A DNA stretch of 64,000 nt from Didymella arachidicola. Lineage: Eukaryota; Ascomycota; Dothideomycetes; Pleosporales; Didymellaceae. A model generated the notes under the pieces. It was not told the DNA's origin. It ran no database searches and worked only from the letters and a program-made list of their open reading frames with translations. Within the stretch, counting starts at the first letter, position 1. Each line of letters starts with the position of its first letter. This document shows positions 58,603-64,000 of the stretch, in pieces. The stretch covers positions 620,001-684,000 of the forward strand of contig CM049994.1 of NCBI GenBank assembly GCA_016630955.3. The letters are read 5' to 3'. Position numbers and translations under genes: made by a program.

Positions 58603-61362
58603 ATGCTGTCCAGCGGCCTGTTGTTGCTTGGTTTAGCAGCCTGCGGGCTTGCCCGTTCCGTACCACAGAAAGTCGCTCGGCGGGAAACCGCAAGCGCGCA
58701 GGATGCCCGATCGACAGTTTGCGGTGATCTAATCACAGACGTAGATAAGCAAGGTCAGTGCGATGCATGTTTGAGAGGAAGCTGCGAAAATAGCTCGGGA
58801 TATTTTATGTGTTTCAAGGTCGTCCTTCGCCAGCAACCCGACCCTTCTCTATGTTTTCGCTCGAGCTGACCTCCAAAAGGCTACCAATTCTTCGCGGCCA
58901 GCTACGCATTTGAGTGCCTCACGAGCGTACCAATCAACAGCGCTGTTGCTCTCCGCTTCATCAATTATTGGAACGAGACGCTCCAATTCCAGACGACACT
59001 CGCATACCTTAAAAGTCCGCCTGAAGGATACCAACAAGCACCTATTGACTTCGGTGGAGAGCTCGAGAAGATCAAGCAGCGGGTGGAAGCAGGCGCATAC
59101 CATAATCAGTATGATTTTGAGGTAGATGTACAGCTTCTGACATATGCCCTGAAAGACGGACATGTTTCCCTCAATGCCGGCATCCTATCTGCGTTCTCAT
59201 TTGGTAGCCCCTTTGAGATTACGTCTGTCTCCATCGACGGCAAACAGGCGCCAAAGATCTATATCACAGATGATCTCCTTCCAGAAGTCGCTGCTGAGCC
59301 TTGGACGCCATCACCCATTGCCACAATCAACGGAACACAGGTGGACGCGTTTGTAAATACGTACGCCGCGTTGAATGCGTGGGGATACCTTGAGCCTCAC
59401 GCGGAATGGAACGACCTGATGTCCAACCCAACATTAGACATACAAGGTGGATTGACCACGTTTTCTGGTGCAGGCACGTTCTACCCCGGTGAGAACTTGA
59501 CATTCACGTTCGAGAATGGTACATCTCTAGACACAATCTGGATTGCAATCTACAACGAGCCTGCCAATGCCACCGGGCCCCTGACCACTGGTGGTGATTT
59601 CTATAACTACTTCGTGCTTGGTCTTCTACCGGCTTCGTATGAACTTCAGGTATCGCCGCCGGAGGACACCAGTGACTCAGAATCCGCGCAGTCTGCCCCA
59701 GGAAATTGGTCTGAGGCAAGCTACGGCGCCTTCCCCGTGAATCCAGATATCGTACAGTACGACCTTGGCCTCTTCTACAGTGGTCTTGTGACTGGGTACT
59801 ACTACAGAGACATATCTACTGGTGTATTGAGTCTTCCGAGTTTCAATCCTATTCCGGAGACAGCAGGAAATTGGTCAGACGCGGTGGTCTCTTTCATAAA
59901 GAATGCATCCGATGCTGGGGTAGACAAGGTTGTGATCGATCTGCAACGCAACTCCGGAGGGACACCTTTACTCGCGTACACTACATTCAAGCTGTTCTTT
60001 CCAGACCTGACACCTTTTGCAGGAAGCAGGAGGCGCAGCTTTGATTTGGCAAACGTACTGGGCTCTGCGACGACACAGTGGTGGGACTCACTCAACGAAG
60101 CTAACGACACCGAGGCCCTCACCAAATACGAGAATGCAGCAAACGAATGGGTTATCACAGATCGTCTCAATGCTCTATCTGGCAACAACTTCAGCAGCTG
60201 GCCTGAGTATCAGGGTCCGGTCGAAGACAAGGGCGATCGGTTCTCCCTTGTAGAACGATATGATCTGGCCAATCCAAGTTTCGACACTGTAAGCACCTCC
60301 AGAGGCGATGAGATCTACTGAAAGATCAATCTGACGTGCTTGTAGGCTGCTTTCGATGAATGGATTCCCTTGATGTATCTGCCGGACAAGAGCGAATGGC
60401 CATTCACTGAGAGGACCTTTGAACCAGATCAGATCGTCCTCCTCACGGATGGTCTTTGCGCCTCAGCCTGCGCATTGTTCGTCGAGATGATGACACAGGC
60501 CAGTGTGAAGACGATTGTGGCAGGAGGCCGTCCAGAGAAAGGTCCTATGCAGACTGCCAGCGGCACCCGCGGGGCGCGTTCATACGATACCTATTCTCTC
60601 GACGGTGATATGAGCTTTGCTCGGAGTATCGACGACATTGTTGATGTGAACGTCAACGCAACGGTGCCCGAGGTCCGGGATTCAGCGATCTACATTAACT
60701 ACGCCGCATTCAATCTTCGTGATCAGATTCGAAAGAGCGAAACGACACCACTGCAGTTCAAGTATGAAGCCGCTGATTGCCGAATATATTACACCGTGGC
60801 AAACATCTACAATATGACGCGTCTGTGGCATGACGTCTCTGCTGCTGCTTTCCTGGACTCGACGCTCTGCGTGGAGGGATCTACCGGCTACTCGCAAGTC
60901 AACAACACCAACCCGATTGCACCGCCTAAGTCTGCCTCACGACCGGCTATCCTCAGTCTGAATAACACTGCTGTAGAACAAGTCAAATGGGACGATGACA
61001 ATACCGACAGCCTCTTTGCGGGGAAGAGTAGCACCGGCACTCGTAACAACAACCCATACCCGGATTGCGTGAAGGTCACTGGCGGAGAGGGGTGTTTCGA
61101 TCCTGGCTCAGTGTGTCGAACAATCTCCGTATACTGCACTAGGGACAAGAAACGCGTGGAAAAGCGTAAGTGTCTGCCAGAGTGCCGGAATCAATCAGGA
61201 AGCAGCTCATGCCACGGATCCTGCCAGATTGAGTCACCCAGCGGTGAGAGCAAGCCTGTATTTCAGAATGCAGCCGGGACTCAATTCCAGGAGCGGCTCT
61301 CTACGGGTTATTGTTATCCCACGGTTGGCACAAAGGCACTTGGCTGCTCGGCTGACGGCTGA
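58603..61362 (+). CDS. secreted S41-family serine protease
   Basis: Three exons, 58603-58753, 58880-60288 and 60346-61362 (introns 126 and 57 nt), give 858 residues. Signal peptide MLSSGLLLLGLAACGLARS. The N-terminal domain (FFAASYAFECLTSVP..., LKSPPEGYQQAPIDF) and GHVSLNAGILSAF are typical of fungal CPAF-like S41 proteins. The peptidase part has KVVIDLQRNSGGTPLLAY and the nucleophile region LLTDGLCASACALF (Ser about 560). Several N-x-S/T sites suit a glycosylated extracellular or vacuolar protein. The C-terminus carries a Cys-rich stretch (CVKVTGGEGC..CRTISVYC..CLPEC..CHGSC). UstP of ustiloxin biosynthesis belongs to the same broad family, but no RiPP precursor is visible here, so extracellular proteolysis is the safer reading. 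It is divergent from the NACHT gene. Confidence 0.88.
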
Positions 61363-62341
61363 GCTTCGATTTTAGATCAACAAGATGCACGCTGATCAAC
61401 AATGTCTTCCAAATTCGTGACATATGGATACTGACTACTCAGACCACCCAGACGACATCGATTCTAGGATTTCCCATCAAACTTTTGTGGCTGCTGCTCA
61501 CCGATGGTGTCTTGATGTGCTGAGGATGCATTGGCAGACGTTGACTCTTCCTACTTTCCCTGAAGCGTAAAGCTTGCAACTGGCATTTTCTGCAGCACAA
61601 TAGTTGTTGGCCTTTGAGCTGAAAGCGATCACTTATATCAGGGGCTACTGAGAGGAGCGCTTCATGTGCAGTTATGGATATCTGCTGGTAGCAACAGGAG
61701 CAGGTTCCTGCTGTCGGGCCTACGGGGATGTCCTCATTGCTCCCGAGCACCACGTTCGACAAGTCCGGTTTACTTAATGATAATGTCTTTGGCCTCACCG
61801 ACCGACTCCTGCGCGTATGTCCGATGCGGTTCGTTCGAAGCCATGATGTATTCATGCGAGAACAAAATGCTGGATAGCAAGGCGCGGGTACGTCTGGGCC
61901 TGTGTAGGCATGTGACTGGGCCACGAAGAGCCTGATGGCTGCTGGTCCAGGTGTTTCACACAAGTTTTCGCAGCGAAGAATTGCCCATGTTTATTATACC
62001 AAAAGCGCACAGGAGTCAGAAGCCAGGTGTGGTGCTTAGAAAGATTTCGTTCGAAAATCTGAGCTGCATGTTAGATTTTAAAAGCAGAATGAAGAATCAA
62101 GAACGGGAAATGTATCGGAAGCAGTCAGAGAGAAGATTGTAAACTCGTCCTCGAAAGTGTCTGAGCGAATCGAAGAGTCCAACCGCAGAACAGTCTAACA
62201 TCCTCAACTCAAGCCCGATCCTTCTCCGCCTAAGGATGACGATAACGTTTTTCATCATAGCACGACGTAGATGGAAGGAAATTGTACACACCTTGTAAGA
62301 GACTCGTGTACTGCAGGCGCAGTCATGTAGTAGCTTGCCAC
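61363..62341. other. intergenic between convergent S41 and DUF3807-like genes
   Basis: About 980 bp. A minus-strand frame (61963-61439, 174 codons, no ATG at its start) contains CSCC and CCRKC clusters. It could be a small Cys-containing protein from an internal ATG (about 137 residues), but nothing else supports it, so it is left uncalled. Otherwise 3' UTR sequence. Confidence 0.45.
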
Positions 62342-63026
62342 TCAATAGTCCAGATCCACAGTATCGTCCTTCTGCACATCTGGTCCCTTGGCCTGGTGCC
62401 ATGGGTCCCACTCATCGCTCTCGTCATCGTCATTGCGGTTGTGCTTGCGGTTTAACTCGCGCTTGAACCGCTCGTCTCTCTTCTTCGCCTTGTATTTGTC
62501 CCGGTTCCTCTTATTCCGAGCTTTCGTCCTTGGGCTACTCGTAGTCCACTGCTGGGATTGGGACTTCAGCTTGTTGACTCGATCGGATGCGACCTTATCT
62601 GCTGCTGACGCCGTGGCAGGGGTAGCTTGTGAGGCTGGCGATTCAACTTCGGATGAGCCATCCACGACAGAGGCCTCGATGTCTCCGTCTTCAGCCTCTC
62701 CTTGTTCTGGAGCGTTGGCATTCTCGCGCCTCAACCTGCGCTTACGAATGATGGCCTGGATTTCGGAGTGTCTGAACATGGCGATTTGCTCGTCGGTGAG
62801 TGTTCGTGGTGTGCCATCTTCGTAATGACCAAGTGCATTCCCGTCCTCTTCGTAGTACTCTTCAGCCGGGTCATTGTCGACGCCAGGGAGAATGTGCTCG
62901 GGTACAGGCGCATGTGCAAAGTGTTTCGCGTGGAAGTCGCGTAGGTCTTCCTGCAAAAACTTAGCGCAAAGCTTCATGAGAAGTTTGGTTACATACCACT
63001 GTGACCGTGGGAAGCTGAAACTCCAT
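62342..63026 (-). CDS. DUF3807-like fungal protein of unknown function
   Basis: Two exons, 63026-62997 and 62950-62342 (intron 46 nt, GTATGT..TTTTTGCAG), give 212 residues beginning MEFQLPTVTV-EDLRDFHAKHF. The N-terminal half has the fungal motif RTLTDEQIAMFRHSEIQ followed by a basic RKRRLRR stretch. The middle is acidic and Ala/Ser-rich. The C-terminal half is very basic (KARNKRNRDKYKAKKRDERFKRELNRKH) and then acidic to the end (DDTVDLDY). Composition suggests a nuclear or nucleolar protein, but the family has no known function. The ten-residue first exon is chosen because the join keeps frame and gives an ATG start. Confidence 0.85.
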
Positions 63027-63238
63027 ACTGACCGGACTGAGACGATTATTGTACAGCGACACCCTCAGCGGGTGTCTTTCACCTTTCTGGAAACATGTCG
63101 TGGAGGATGCAGAGTGGAAGCTCGTCAGCGCGCTGGTCATTCGCGCGTTTCACCGCGGGAGTGCCAAGCGCTATGATGACGTCTACCCCTCAGCGCGTCC
63201 AACAGCCATCACTTCCTACGTGAATACTGAATGATAAC
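63027..63238. promoter_or_regulatory. short divergent promoter, DUF3807-like and FAS1 genes
   Basis: Only 212 bp separate the divergent starts, so both genes probably share promoter elements. No recognised motif. Confidence 0.5.
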
Positions 63239-63748
63239 ATGAGGTCTCTTATTTATCCTATTGCAACTGTCTGCCTGTCCCTCGCATGCGCCGCCGAATC
63301 GCGACCCTTTGAGACCATCCTGGAGTCGTTCAACCAGCAGTCACCACTGCAAGACCACATGCCTGCGCCGAACGATGCTTCTTCGGGCATCATCATATCA
63401 GACGTGATTGGAAGAGCGCAGAATATTGCGATATTCAGCGGGCTGACGCGCGACGTCGACGCAGTCTCTGGGCGCCTCGAGGACTCGGCGCAGAATGCCA
63501 CAGTGCTTGCGCCGGACAATACTGTCATGAAGAATATGAAGAGGAAGCTATGGGAAGATCCAGAAGACTACCAAAAGTTGGGTGCGCAGGCGTACGAGGG
63601 CTCCAGTGGGGCAGATCGCGCACATAGCAACCTCGAGCGGTTCGTCAAGCAGCACATTGTCCCTGAGAGCCCATGGGAAGAGGGCAAGAAAGTAAAGACG
63701 CTAGCCGGCAACGAAGTGTGGTGGGAGTCCAAGGACGGCCAGAAGATG
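63239..63748 (+). CDS. FAS1 (fasciclin) domain protein, 3' end missing
   Basis: From ATG 63239 (MRSLIYPIATVCLSLACA, a signal peptide) the frame encodes 170 residues up to a GTGAGT donor at 63749. The sequence follows fungal single-FAS1 proteins closely: SDVIGRAQNIAIFSG, NATVLAPDNTVM, WEDPEDYQKLGAQAYEG, ERFVKQHIVPESPW and NEVWWESKDGQKM. The remaining roughly 30 residues that close the FAS1 fold (an IMPDG..NGEVWVL-like segment in relatives) are not found in any frame before 64000. Either the last exon lies beyond the window, with the tRNA-Leu gene inside the intron, or the gene is truncated. A 56-nt intron ending CTCAG at 63804 is possible, but the following frame runs into the tRNA and matches nothing. 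FAS1 proteins are surface or vacuolar adhesion-type proteins. Confidence 0.8.
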
Positions 63749-63858
63749 GTGAGTGGAATGCTTCAGTACCTCATGATTTCTTCCCTGTCTGGCTTGACCC
63801 TCAGTCTGCCCCCTATTATGAGTCTACTATCTTCTCGTTTCCTTATCAAATTAGTCAA

Positions 63859-63972
63859 GGTGAGGTGGCCGAGTTGGTTATGGCGCCAGGTTAAGGTTCT
63901 TCGCCTTAGCATTGCTGAGCAATCAGCTTCCTGGTCACGAAAGTGGCGCGGGTTCGAGTCCCGTCCTCATCA
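63859..63972 (+). tRNA. tRNA-Leu (anticodon AAG) with intron
   Basis: The acceptor stem GGTGAGG pairs with CCTCATC with one G-U, followed by discriminator A. The A box TGGCCGAGTTGG and B box GGTTCGAGTCC are perfect. The anticodon stem CCAGG pairs with CCTGG; the loop reads TTAAGG, so the anticodon is AAG at 63893-63895. A 32-nt intron (about 63897-63928) follows position 37. The long variable arm (CAC..GTG) fits a type II tRNA. CCA is not encoded, as expected in eukaryotes. It reads CUU (and CUC after A34 to inosine) leucine codons. Confidence 0.94.
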
Positions 63973-64000
63973 GCATTCGTTCGAAAGTCTTCGAGCATCC

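Noticed and set aside
61439..61963. 174-codon minus-strand frame with CSCC and CCRKC clusters
   Set aside because: No ATG at its start, no partner exon, no recognised family. The Cys clusters alone are too weak, though a small protein is not excluded.

Overview
The window looks like nuclear DNA of a filamentous ascomycete (Pezizomycotina, most likely Dothideomycetes, though the sequence alone does not settle the class). The reasons are many short introns of about 45-125 nt with GT..AG ends and CTAAC/CTGAC-type branch sites, filamentous-fungal genes such as flbC, creB, an LSD1-HMG demethylase, a hybrid histidine kinase, HET and NACHT genes, and a tRNA with an intron after position 37. I rebuilt splice structures by hand from frame, splice consensus and family motifs. 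Nineteen protein genes and one tRNA are supported. No transposon, rDNA, CRISPR array or intact mobile element was recognised.

Layout. 1-24 kb holds regulators on the minus strand separated by wide gaps: flbC (conidiation zinc finger), a multi-PAS hybrid histidine kinase, creB (deubiquitinase of carbon catabolite repression) and an LSD1/KdmA-type histone demethylase. The plus-strand nuclease-like gene lcl3 follows. 25-33 kb is a strongly codon-biased housekeeping block: arginine-specific carbamoyl-phosphate synthase large subunit (+) converging on alanyl-tRNA synthetase (-). 33-41 kb has an unknown acidic protein, an RCR-family membrane adaptor and the long chromatin reader snt2. 44-52 kb has a small GPI-type protein with four Cx3C pairs, the Mph1/FANCM helicase, a rhodanese/Cdc25-like protein and ERO1. 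54-61 kb is accessory in character: a HET-domain gene and a NACHT NTPase gene facing each other tail to tail, then a secreted S41 protease divergent from the NACHT gene. The end holds a DUF3807-like gene, a FAS1-domain gene whose last part is missing from the window, and tRNA-Leu(AAG).

How the genes relate. There is no metabolic operon-like cluster. Shared themes are developmental and nutrient signalling (flbC, histidine kinase, creB), chromatin control (LSD1, Snt2), amino-acid supply (CPS and AlaRS, both with Gcn4/Cpc1-type TGACTC motifs near their starts) and self/non-self recognition (HET plus NACHT).

The best candidates for something new are the convergent HET/NACHT pair with its neighbouring protease, the unusual splice structures (two GC-AG introns, 14-nt and 17-nt microexons, a catalytic Cys codon split by an intron), the apparent two-start alanyl-tRNA synthetase, the Cx3C secreted protein and the FAS1/tRNA junction.
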